From: Spongilla lacustris
Lineage: Eukaryota > Porifera > Demospongiae > Spongillida > Spongillidae
Direction: 5' to 3'
Assembly: GCA_949361645.1 (NCBI GenBank)
Contig: OX442427.1
Location: forward strand, 6,435,058 to 6,499,057
DNA: 64,000 bases
The position numbers were made by a program, and so were the translations under genes. The notes below the pieces were generated by a model. That model was not told the origin of the DNA. It worked only from the letters and a program-made list of their open reading frames with translations, and did no database searches. Shown piece by piece: positions 16,757 through 26,147 of the stretch (within the stretch, counting starts at the first letter, position 1; each line of letters opens with the position of its first letter).

Positions 16757-17790
16757 GGGCATCACCGGAACCTCGAGCCTAAACTAAACTTTAAAGAGGC
16801 AACGATACAACGAAAATTCAGCGTCCATGAAGAGCTAGTGCAGAACTTCGGGACGATTCCATCGCTTTTCCTTCTGCGAAAAGGATGCGATTCCAAGAAC
16901 GCACGACCGTCGACCGAAGCCGAAAATGCTGCTGGAAAAGTGCTACAGCAGGGTAATCGGCTTGGAAAGCTACCAAACCCAATAGGTACGTTCGAATTGG
17001 ACTGAGTGCATGATACAATAAGTATTTGGGCTAGATGTACATCAGTTGACCCTTGTGTATCCACGTGACTGAGAGGAGGTCACACGCATACCTTGTCCAC
17101 GTATACAAATGTCATGTACATCTGTAGATCTATACATACACGTTCGTGTGGCATCATTTTAAAAAAAACCTTTCTATTCTTTACATTGATGTATGGTTAT
17201 ACAAGACTCTACAACTTATTTTTAAAAAGTAGCACAAGTGTGTGTTACAAGCAGACGCTAGGGCTATCCTATGTAAACTATAGCAGTAGAGGTCAGATTC
17301 ATTGTGTACTTGGGAAAACTGTGCTTTGTCATCAATAAAAAAGGTCTGCCCAGGTCAATTAACAGTTTTAACATGGCTTCTGTTTATCAATTACCCCATA
17401 CTGTACATGATTTTGTGAGTAATTGTAAATTTCATTGCATGTGTTTATTTTCTGTATCTTTCAGCTTTTCCCTGTATGAACCAAAAAAACCATACTGAGG
17501 GAATATAAAGGTAGCTTCAAAAAGGCTATTGTAAGGAATAGCATACTGTTATATGGGCTTAATGATGCCTTTTGCAATCCCACCCATGGTTAGCACAAAA
17601 GGTCAGCTGTTTGTGAAGTTAGTGCCGGTGCATTGCTTAACAAGGCACTGAGCATGCATAGAAAAAAATAGGTGAATTTCTACATGATATTTGTGCTGTT
17701 GATGCAATCGAAATTACAGAACCTTTCTTTTGTGATGCCTCTTACAACCAAATAGGGAAGCTTGGTACTCAAATGGTACATGTAGGTGTG
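16757..17790 (+). pseudogene. Unrecognised, interrupted coding sequence
   Basis: Open frames in one direction suggest a broken gene. The frame 16757-17006 reads FSVHEELVQNFGTIPSLFLL and AENAAGKVLQQGNRLGKLP and meets a donor-like ATAG|GTACGT at 16985. The region 17510-17790 reads FKKAIVRNSILLYGLNDAF, stop, SAVCEVSAGALLNKALS, a break at an A7 run, then IGEFLHDICAVDAIEITE. No family is recognised. Stops and a frame change argue for decay; an unfamiliar transposon gene is possible. Confidence 0.3.
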
Positions 17791-17814
17791 TGTAATGGCG
17801 GACGAGATACCTGC

Positions 17815-18255
17815 ATACATGTACCCTTATGTACCCTACTCCTCCCCATACCTACTACTACCCCTACCCCTCCCAATACCTACCGCTACCCCTACTACTA
17901 CTACAACTCCTCCCCTAATTACTACCAGGGGCGCCCCCAGCATTTCTGGAAGGGTGGGGCCAGGATAGGGTAAGGCGGCGTCATTTGACAACAAATATTA
18001 CTATAGGGGTGTTGTCTGCTTTCAGCCGATTCAGTCGGGGGGGGGGGGGGGGGGGGGGGGGGAGTGGCACATGTTGCTAGTAATACTGAATACTTTGAAG
18101 TGGGGGGGGCCCTGGGGATGCCCACGACCTACTACCCCTATTCCTCCCCTTACCTACTACGTATATACCCCTACTCCTCCCCTTATCTACTACTACTCCT
18201 CCCCCTCCCCTTCCTACCACTACCCCTACTCCTCCCCTTACCTACTACTACCCCT
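17815..18255. repeat. TACCCCTACTCCTCCCC repeats with G26 run
   Basis: Two C/T-rich blocks (17820-17925 and 18125-18255) built from TACCCCTACTCCTCCC and CCTACTAC units flank a segment with a run of 26 G (18037-18062). The segment near 17930 (GGGGCGCCCCCAGCATTTC) looks like the end of a dispersed repeat. Confidence 0.7.
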
Positions 18256-18387
18256 GGAGTGAGGTGACCTCAATGGTCACGTATGTGATGATGACGAATT
18301 CACTGATACACTACTGCCAGAGTATGAAACATATCTACATGGATACTGTTTATAAGTTGAGTTGACACAGATCACTTTAATTTCCAG

Positions 18388-18468
18388 AACACTGTAATAA
18401 AGGATGAGATGGTGGACACACCTTTTGCAGTCATATCACGAGAGCCGGAGGGAGTAAAAGTTTCACTG
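18388..18468 (+). other. Isolated exon-like block
   Basis: An 81-base open block bounded by TTTCCAG and CTG|GTATTAG. It reads 27 codons in phase 0 (includes DEMVDTPFAVISREPEGVKV). It could be an exon of a gene whose other exons are unrecognised or lost. No family assignment. Confidence 0.3.
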
Positions 18469-18812
18469 GTATTAGTACCAATACAACATTGTTTATGTAC
18501 TGAACAATATGTATCATCCATGGCTGAGTTATTTCTGGTTATGACATGTAGATATACATGATTACTATGTAAATGACATATATACCAAGTTCAGATCGTA
18601 GCTAAGTGATCAGTGTTTCTCTATGGTATCATAATTGTAACGTCGGAGGCTCTTATTTAATGGTTGGCCTTTTTGCATTTTAAAATGCAAAGTACTTTCT
18701 TTCCATTATTGGAGTATATAAGATTATGAGTGATGAAATATCTGTTGCTAAGTGAATATATTTAGATGTAGTGTGACTGTTGAAAGCATCCAATTATGAA
18801 TAAAAAGTAATG

Positions 18813-19109
18813 AAACAAGTAAATAAAAACATTCTCTATGAGAAAGTTGGTGGTATATAGGATTTGAAGGCAGTAGTGGTATAAAAAGCAGGGAAACAAT
18901 GGTTGAATGATAAGGAAAAACGAAATAGTCCTATATTTAGCCCAGCACACATTGTAGGACAATACATTGTTTATGCATGTGCTAAATATAGGACTATTTC
19001 GTTTTTCCTTATCATTCAACCATTGTTTCCCTGCTTTTTATACCACTACTGCCTTCAAATCCTATATACCACCAACTTTCTCATAGAGAATGTTTTTATT
19101 TACTTGTTT
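18813..19109. repeat. Perfect 129-bp inverted repeat (39-bp loop)
   Basis: Arm 18813-18941 and arm 18981-19109 are exact reverse complements over 129 bases, separated by 39 bases. The palindrome makes the same short ORF appear on both strands. It may be a fold-back element or a recent inverted duplication; an assembly artefact cannot be excluded from sequence alone. Confidence 0.95.
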
Positions 19110-19161
19110 AATATATTATTGAATCGTTACGTCATCTACATGCCTACTTGGCCGCCCGATA

Positions 19162-19162
<1 letters not shown>

Positions 19163-19202
<40 letters not shown>

Positions 19203-19316
19203 GCACACACACACACACACAAGGTGGGTGTGCTATCTAGATGCGCGTGCGTTACGTACGGTATAGGTAGTCGCGCGCACGCGTGCATCTAGATAGCGTG
19301 TGTGTGTGTGTGTGTA
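19163..19316. repeat. (AC)n - hairpin - (GT)n
   Basis: An AC array (19163-19220), then GCTATCTAGATGCGCGTGCG (19232-19251), its near-exact complement ending at 19297 (two extra bases), then GTGTGTG to 19314. The whole can fold back on itself. Confidence 0.85.
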
Positions 19317-19419
19317 GTGGAGCAATTTCATGACAACCGCATTTGACATGAGTGGGGGGGGGGCAGACCCCTGATGCTAGATCCTCCACTGCTTCTCACT
19401 CCCTTACCCCTTAGGCCTC

Positions 19420-19935
19420 TGGCAGTGATCCTCTTTGCCTCCACTCCCGGCTCCTCCAAAAAGGTACTGACTCTAATGTGGTCTCCTAATGACATGTTTT
19501 CTTATGCGTCAATTCCTGCTGGTATGAATGACTAATCTTGCTTTGCATTAAGTAATATATTTAAAATTTAAACTATGATCAGACCAAATATGTATCACGT
19601 AATGCAAAAACCTTTAAATCCAGTTAGTCATCAGTACCAGCTAGTAATGGGAGAGCTCCCTTTGCCCCCTCAGAGTATGAAATAACATCGTCACAAAATA
19701 TCTACATGTATGAGCCAGACCCTTTACACATATTTGATATTCATATCCTCATGCAGGCTGCCATCACAGCTTGGTTGTGGTTGCCTCACATTTCTCATCT
19801 CTAAATGTAAAGGGCAGTTATAATGGTGACATCACCACATTGATCAGATAAATCAGCAGATTTATCATGCAAACAAATATAATATAATTAAAATACAATG
19901 TCATTATTTAATTCTTTTCCAATATTTTTTCAACA
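19420..19935. repeat. Duplicated 3' flank of the RING/TRAF-like copy
   Basis: Partner of 10790-11240: collinear shared blocks in the same order downstream of a minus-strand family member. No separate gene seen here. Confidence 0.65.
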
Positions 19936-19938
19936 ATT

Positions 19939-21183
19939 TCAATTTTGCTCTGTAGGCCAACTCCCCCCCCAGTGGCTGTTGCCATAGCGTATGTGGGTAA
20001 AACATGTTCCAGAAAATCCATGTATGCAGCACGAATCATTACGCTGAGGTTCCAGATCATTCTTAAAAAATGCTTCTGCCTTGTTCATACACTTGTAACA
20101 CCTCAGTTTTCCAATCACATCATCAGCCATACCTTCAGCTATGGCCCTGGCCTTAGCAACTTCAGCCTTAGCCTTAGCAGCTTCAGCTTCAACCTTTGCC
20201 TTAGCCACCACAGGCTGGAGAATGTGTAGGTCCTCCCCTAATATGGCAGCCTGAGCTTGTAGCTCCTCCAGTAATGACATTTGTACTTGTAGTTTCTCCT
20301 CAAACATTTGATGCAACTGATGAATTTGCTGTTCATGTGACTGCTGTAGCTGCACAAAGGCTTTGGAGAGAGCCACAAAATGTACACCAATGTCCTGTTC
20401 ATGTTCAGCTATCTGATCAGGTGGGGCAACGTGAGAGCATCCCAGAGGGGCGTGGACACATGGGACAGGCTTATTGGGACAGTCCCTTTTGTGAGCATCG
20501 AGACTTTGACGAGTAAGGTTGGGAGCACCGCACTTAAGAGGGCATGACACGGGAGCGTACGGACATATCTCAAGGTGGGCGGACATTCGGTTGTACGTTG
20601 TGGAGACTTTGCACGATGGATGAGGACAGCGGGTTGGGCGAAGTTTGCAGTGGTATTTGAGGTGGTCGACGAGGTCGCTGCGACTCAGACGGACATCGCA
20701 CGTATCCTGCTCGTCTCTATCGCTTCCTTCCGCATTGGGCTTGGAGTTAGGACAGCTCTGCAGACAAGCAAACTGTTGGTGTGTAGCCATCTCTCCACGC
20801 GGAACAAGGGCTCTACAGGCTTCTTCAGAACACGCGATGGGTTCGTAAGTACACTCAATGTCAAGATGGCCGTCCAATCGACCACAAGTTCCTTTCCACT
20901 TGCATTTGTCGTGTACGCACACAACATCTAGAGCGGACACCTGTGTTGACACAAAGGGGCAAGGCAAGGGAGCAGTGAGAGGTTCTCTACAAACTGGACA
21001 ACTCGCATTTCGTCGAATACGTTTTGTGAGACAGTCGAGACAAAACAGATGAGCTCCGGATTGGCACGTGACAGGAAAGCGGCAAACTTCCAAGCATATG
21101 AGGCAATGGTAGGATTCACTTTTTGCTTGATTGCAGAATATGTTGGGAGGAAAGCCACCTCTCCTACCTGCGCCAGCTTGCAT
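19939..21183 (-). CDS. RING/TRAF-type zinc-finger protein, copy 2 (frameshifted C-terminus)
   Basis: Second family member, 414 residues from ATG 21183 (MQAGAGRRGG). The RING (CLICLEVC, AHLFCLDC, CPVC), TRAF-type zinc fingers and coiled coil are intact and closely similar to 13114-14433. The open frame continues upstream to 21435, but that part translates the inverted repeat of the neighbouring Ginger element, so the internal ATG is preferred. After CIHGFSGTC the frame shifts in a run of eight G (plus-strand C run 19963-19970) and ends at SWPTEQN. The other frame continues as VGLQSKIEIVEKIL, matching the end of copy 3. This is either a true indel or a homopolymer error. Confidence 0.75.
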   Translation of the reverse strand: MQAGAGRRGGFPPNIFCNQAKSESYHCLICLEVCRFPVTCQSGAHLFCLDCLTKRIRRNASCPVCREPLTAPLPCPFVSTQVSALDVVCVHDKCKWKGTCGRLDGHLDIECTYEPIACSEEACRALVPRGEMATHQQFACLQSCPNSKPNAEGSDRDEQDTCDVRLSRSDLVDHLKYHCKLRPTRCPHPSCKVSTTYNRMSAHLEICPYAPVSCPLKCGAPNLTRQSLDAHKRDCPNKPVPCVHAPLGCSHVAPPDQIAEHEQDIGVHFVALSKAFVQLQQSHEQQIHQLHQMFEEKLQVQMSLLEELQAQAAILGEDLHILQPVVAKAKVEAEAAKAKAEVAKARAIAEGMADDVIGKLRCYKCMNKAEAFFKNDLEPQRNDSCCIHGFSGTCFTHIRYGNSHWGGSWPTEQN

Positions 21184-21252
21184 GATATCAATGCAATAGA
21201 ATTGCAGAGGAGTGTGGAATTTCAGGGGCGTATGCAGGAATTTGGTGGGGAC

Positions 21253-21375
21253 TGTCACTGGAATTTTGGTCCTGAAAAATTTGGTCCCGGACGGAAATTT
21301 TCGCTGAAAATTTTGGTCCGCCCGGACCGATAATTTCGAAAAATACGGTCCGCCCTGAAATTTTAGGTCCGGACG
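21253..21375 (+). repeat. Left inverted repeat of the Ginger element
   Basis: TGTCACTGGAATTTTGGTCC..., continuing with several GGTCCG blocks. It aligns with gaps to the reverse complement of 24815-24945 (shared GAAAATTT, GGTCCCGGAC, AAAATTTTGGT, CGGACC). It is internally repetitive. Confidence 0.75.
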
Positions 21376-21805
21376 TTGTTTTCTAAGTCTATAATGAAGT
21401 TCACCACCATCTCCTTCGTAAACGCTGTAGTACATACACGTATGTAACTAGTCTCTTGACTTCATCGACGGGATTGAGTGGTAGGTGAATATAAATGTAT
21501 ATAATCACTGATGCTCTCGTATCGATCTATTATATTACATGTAATAGGACCTATTAGAAGGGGCTTTGGGACTCCTTACTCATTGTAGAAGACTACATGC
21601 ATATGTACTCTGATGGTAGACCAACCAAAACCTTTTGGCGTTTTCTATCAAGGCCACACAGTAGGTTAGGTGATCTGCAATTGGTCCTGATGTGTCTGCT
21701 TAATTGTAGTAGTTCAGTTGTGCAACTCATTGTATATAAATACTCACTCAGTAAAGGTAAATTTCATTAACACACCAAGATTTATGTACAGAGTGAACAA
21801 TTCCA

Positions 21806-24782
21806 TTATTTTGCACTTGATGGAAGAGAGTAGAGGCCAACACACTTGATGTGAAACCACTGTTCGCAAATACCACACTGCACCATATCCCCATAGGTGT
21901 CAGGCATCTGACAGCTACAAAACACATCTATATTCATATTGAGGGTATGATGGGCTCTTTTCACTTTCTTGGTAGGAAAAGGAGTGAAGTATCTTGTAGT
22001 GTAGCACTTTAAGAGGTGGTCTTGCATAGTTGCCTGGTCAAACTCGATTTCTTCTAGGCAGTGACCCAGGGCAGCATGCAATGCAAATGCTATTGCAAAA
22101 ACCCCACAATCATCACTGCCATGCTGCTTTTGGACGGTACCAACATTCACAGCTCAGCTATAAATGAATTCCCCGCACTCTCACATATTGATGTTCTGTA
22201 CACCTGGCATAACTGATGGGTTAGGGTCGAAGAGATATGACTTCCAACCTTACGGCGGCATCCATCTTGGCTGGAAAATATCCATTGTTCTGAGCTAGAA
22301 GCCGGAGTGCTCTGCCATCCATCAATGGTGGGGAACTGCATTCTGAGAAGCTCTTGTGCATAGAACATATGGTCATCAGTCAGCCATTCACCACCCACTA
22401 CTTGTTTTTTCATTTCGCGTGTGAAAGGGCACTTTCTCTGTTGGAAAATAAATGGTAAATCATCAGTTTACACACATAATGCAGAGTGCAATCCAAATCA
22501 AAATGAGCAGTTTGTACTATAGGTAGTACACTCCTCTGCTATACACAAAGTAATTTACCTTACGAATGGTATCTCGTTTAACAGAAACTGAACAATCCTC
22601 CAGTACAGTGCAACCACTGTCAATGCCACCGACTTCAACACAGTCATTTTGATGGGCACGATTACAGGGTGATGAATGGTCTATTGAAAATGTACCAAGT
22701 CTTATATTCTAAGAAAGTGAAAAAGGGTATACAAGACAAACCTTTAGATTGGCCTCCATTGTGACAATCTGAATCATCTTCAGAAGAATGAGGGCTTGCC
22801 ATGGTACCAGAAGGAGTAACCTTTAAACAATGCATATTTCATGGTGGCTGAGAGTTGCATACACCCATGTATTTGTAAACATACATCAGCTGCAGACTGA
22901 CAAGTATCTGATACATGTATTAACACACTATAATTTTACTTACACAATCTCCTTGTGAAGAACTTTCATCTTCATCTTCCATACAACATGCATCACTTGT
23001 CATGTACATTTTTAAGTGGCTGCCAGTAGCACGAGTAGTCTTGCTATCTTAATTACATATTTCATATACACCATTTGGCAGCACATTTATGATTGTGTAT
23101 GGCCCAAGAAATCTTTCTGTAAGTTTTCCGCCCTTGACCTTTTTACGAGAGAAGTTTTTCAGCAATACCAACTGGTCACACTGAAATTGGCCTGGTTTGC
23201 AGTGCTTTTTATCATATGCTTCTTTCTGCCTTATCTGTGCAGCGATAATGTTGCCTTTGGCCTCTTCCAATATATGCGTGCATGTTCTGAAAATACAGCA
23301 GGATAGGGATGTTCTTCAAGTTCCCAATATGTCTTGCAGAGATCTTCAGAACATTGCCGCTCAAGCTCCACATCAATTGGAAGGGTTGCTCGGCGACCAA
23401 ACATTAACATGAATGGTGTGTATTTAGTAGAGTCATGTTGGGAAGTGTTATATGCGAAGGCACAAGTGTCTAGGTAGTGACTCCACATCCTTCTTTGAAG
23501 ACACATATTTCACCAACATGTTTTGAAGCATCTGATTGAAGCGCTCATCAAGACCATTGGCCTACAAGTTGGAGTTGAGAGAGATCGGATGACATCAGAT
23601 TGTGTGCACGCATTTTTATATGTATACTACAGTACACAATAACATTCATGGAACAAACCTGAGGGTGGTAAGGTGTAGTTAGCCTCCTCTTAATTCCTAG
23701 CATCTCTGAAAGTTGGTCATTCAGTGCATTACAGAACTCGCTGCCATTGTCTGAAAGCAACACACGTGGTAGTCCCATTTGCATAAAGATCTGTAGTTAA
23801 AGTAAGGACACGACCATAAATATTTGGAGCTCACCAAAACATACTATCAGTTGCATGGTAAGAGCATGCTTTGTACCACAAAAATCATCAAACTAAAAGA
23901 ACTAGTAAAGCCATGCACAGCCGGCTACATGTACAAATAGCTACATGCACAAATAAATAATTGGTACACATGCTGACCTTAAACAGTGAACTTGCCATTG
24001 TAGATGCCATTTTGTTGACTCAGTGTAGGTACCACCTCAACCCACTTTGTGAAGTAATCACTGATAGTGAGGATGTAGCGACTTCCGTCCTTTGCAACTG
24101 GGCTCAGAGGGCCAATGAAATCAATGCCAACCATGTACCAGGGGGCTTTAACTGGAATGGGATGAAGCTCAGGCACTCCAGTAGTTAGCTTTCTGTTCAT
24201 GCGTTGACACACATCACATTTTGATAGCTGCAGAAATATAACAGAACCAGGATTGAATTTGTAATATAAAAAAATAAAGGAGTACCATGCAGTTAAATAA
24301 GGAGCTCACCAAGCTAACAACGTCTTTAACCATGCCATGCCACATGAATCGTTCCTTGATCCTGTACAGTGTCCTGGTCTTACCCATGTGACCAGAAGTG
24401 GAATCAATGTGACATGCCAGTAGGATCTTCTGGCGCTCTTCCAAACTCTGGATGTAACGCAACAGCACTTCCTTCTGCGTAAAAGATGGCTACTTTATTA
24501 GACACATACATATACATACATGTCACTACCAAAAATATCAAAAACGATAAAGGCAGTATTGATTACTGAAACGCTACTTACCTTTTCCTTTCCCTGCTTG
24601 TGCTTATTTAATAGCTCTCCTTCAACAGATATTGTCAACTTCGCCGCTTTCCTTCGTATCACCCTCTTTTTGGTCTCACTGACACATTCAGGATACTTCT
24701 TCGACACTAAATAGGCATAAGCCTCCTCGACAAGATCATCACAATCAGAACCATCGTCAGCTGTTTCTTCAATCTCCGCCAT
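21806..24782 (-). pseudogene. Ginger transposase: integrase-Ulp1-PHD, broken
   Basis: Exons, right to left: 24782-24582, 24474-24310, 24227-23978, 23790-23659, 23561-22944, 22820-22742, 22680-22559, 22437-21806, with GT/AG borders. Integrase: zinc-binding CHIDSTSGHMGK...CDVCQRM; DDE residues in GIDFIGPL, LLSDNGSEF and NGLDERFNQ; a GPY motif (ERFLGPYTIINV). An acidic Cys-rich linker follows, then Ulp1 (EWLTDDHMFYAQELL, GSDDCGVFAIAFALHAALG) and a C4HC3 PHD finger (CSCQMPDTYGDMVQC...CEQWFHIKCVG). Breaks: frame changes after VVPTLSQQ, after KYVSSKKD, near 23265 and near 22150, and an in-frame TAA at 23049-23051 between integrase and Ulp1. The expected Ulp1 histidine position reads EQW. Confidence 0.8.
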
Positions 24783-24814
24783 CACTCGCAAACTGATATC
24801 AACCACGTGGACGT

Positions 24815-24945
24815 AAGAAATAAATCTCCGGACCTTTTTTTCCGGACACGGACCTTTTTTTTCAGATAAAATTGGTCCGACCGAACCAAAATTTTCTGAA
24901 AATATTGGTCCGGGACCGAAATTTTCAGCGGACCGTTACAGGACA
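24815..24945 (-). repeat. Right inverted repeat of the Ginger element
   Basis: Read inwards it begins TGTCCTGTAACGGTCCGCTG and carries the same GGTCCG and AAAATTTT blocks as the left end. Confidence 0.75.
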
Positions 24946-25329
24946 TGAAAATTGATGATGATGAGGAGGAGGAGGGTGCTTTTTTTTCTTTCTACTGCCC
25001 ATCCAAATTTATTCAACATCAGTCGTCGGATATGTACGTTACTTGCGCTTAGTTATTTTGAGCCACTTATTTCATAGAGGATCACTGTGTATGTTGCTTT
25101 AAAAATCCACGCGTGGGTACGAGATAAACAATAACCGGACAACGGAGGAAAGAAGGCGGTGTCATACGCTCACGTGGTACATATTAATGGCCAGTGCAGC
25201 CCAGCCCGGCCTGTCAGATCGACCTTTCAGGCCAGTCCCCGGCCTGAAAGGTCGGGACACACCCTTTTGATAGATTGATTGTTATGACAAACTCTCGAGG
25301 ATTGCTTGTGACATTGCGGCTTTACAATA
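24946..25329. other. Intergenic spacer
   Basis: No gene seen. A GATGAGGAGGAGGAGGG tract lies at 24958-24976, and an imperfect fold-back around CGGCCTGTCAG...CGGCCTGAAAGG at 25207-25252. Confidence 0.35.
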
Positions 25330-25915
25330 GTCTCGTACCCAGACCCAAACGTACGTAAGCATTATCGCTTACAGTATAATACAGCGTACATAGGGTCTAG
25401 CCAGCAAGTCGAAGAAAGTTGTTCTTGGGAATGTAATTGGAATGTTCGATAATTTGGGTTGTCATAGCAACGGCTACGTCATCACGATAAAACGTGAGGT
25501 TTGTTTAAGCAGATCTGTCTTTGCTTAAGCTACAGAGAGAAAAGGCTACCACCGCAATGATACTCTCAGAGTGGTGAACGCGATGGGCTGGAAAGCGATT
25601 CTCGACAGATTTTAGACGTACTTCGTAATGAGTCCTTCCATATTGAAATGGCTTTCCCTTCGTTTTAGACACGTGTCCATATATCACAACCTTAGCCGCG
25701 CACGCACGATCAAGCACCAGGCTCCTCTCTGTATAGTGGAATGCTATTGGAATCTAATTACCGTGACGTCACGCGGGCTCTCGATTCTGATTGGAGCGCC
25801 AACATTCCGGCGCACCAGAACAACTTCGATCGACTTGTTGGCCAGACCCTCTGTACGTGATGTTATACTGTAAGCGATAATCATCGTTACGTACATTTGG
25901 GTCTGGGTACGAGAC
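25330..25915. mobile_element. MITE with GTCTCGTACCCAGACCC termini (586 bp)
   Basis: Terminal inverted repeats of about 50 bases: GTCTCGTACCCAGACCC...TAAGC at the left and its complement ending GGGTCTGGGTACGAGAC at the right. A TA dinucleotide directly flanks both ends (25328-25329 and 25916-25917), consistent with TA target-site duplication as in Tc1/mariner-type elements. No transposase reading frame. A palindromic TGACGTCA lies near 25765. The same terminus occurs at 27515-27633. Confidence 0.85.
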
Positions 25916-25917
25916 TA

Positions 25918-26147
25918 GCTTTACAAGCTCATCTATAGGGGCGGATGGGAGAGCCTAGCTGTTCTAACTATAAAATGGCCAGGAATACTCATCGCAGACA
26001 TCTTGACACAATCGTGCAGCTGTTTTGCATCAACAAAATGGCATGGACAGATGAAAGCATTTAATAAGTTGATTCATGCATGGATCAATGCTTCATTTAT
26101 ATATCAACTTACATTGCAGCAAATTCATGTTAATGATTAAGCTTTAT
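25918..26147. other. Spacer downstream of RING/TRAF-like copy 3
   Basis: Short AT-rich 3' flank; nothing else seen. It does not resemble the duplicated flank shared by copy 2 and the pseudogene copy. Confidence 0.3.

Larger units (their letters stand above)
21253..24945 (-). mobile_element. Ginger-type DNA transposon (integrase + Ulp1 + PHD), decayed
   Basis: About 3.7 kb bounded by diverged inverted repeats rich in GGTCCG and AAAATTTT (about 21253-21375 and 24815-24945). Both ends begin TGTC when read inwards. Inside is one minus-strand multi-exon gene for a gypsy-like integrase, a Ulp1-type cysteine protease and a PHD finger. That content, with terminal inverted repeats and no reverse transcriptase, fits the Ginger group and its KRBA2-like relatives. 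No identical target duplication is evident (GGAC left, TGAA right). The left end lies about 70 bases upstream of the RING/TRAF-like copy at 21183. Confidence 0.7.

Noticed and set aside
21184..21435. N-terminal extension of the RING/TRAF-like copy 2.
   Set aside because: The extra 84 codons translate the Ginger inverted repeat; the other family members do not have it.
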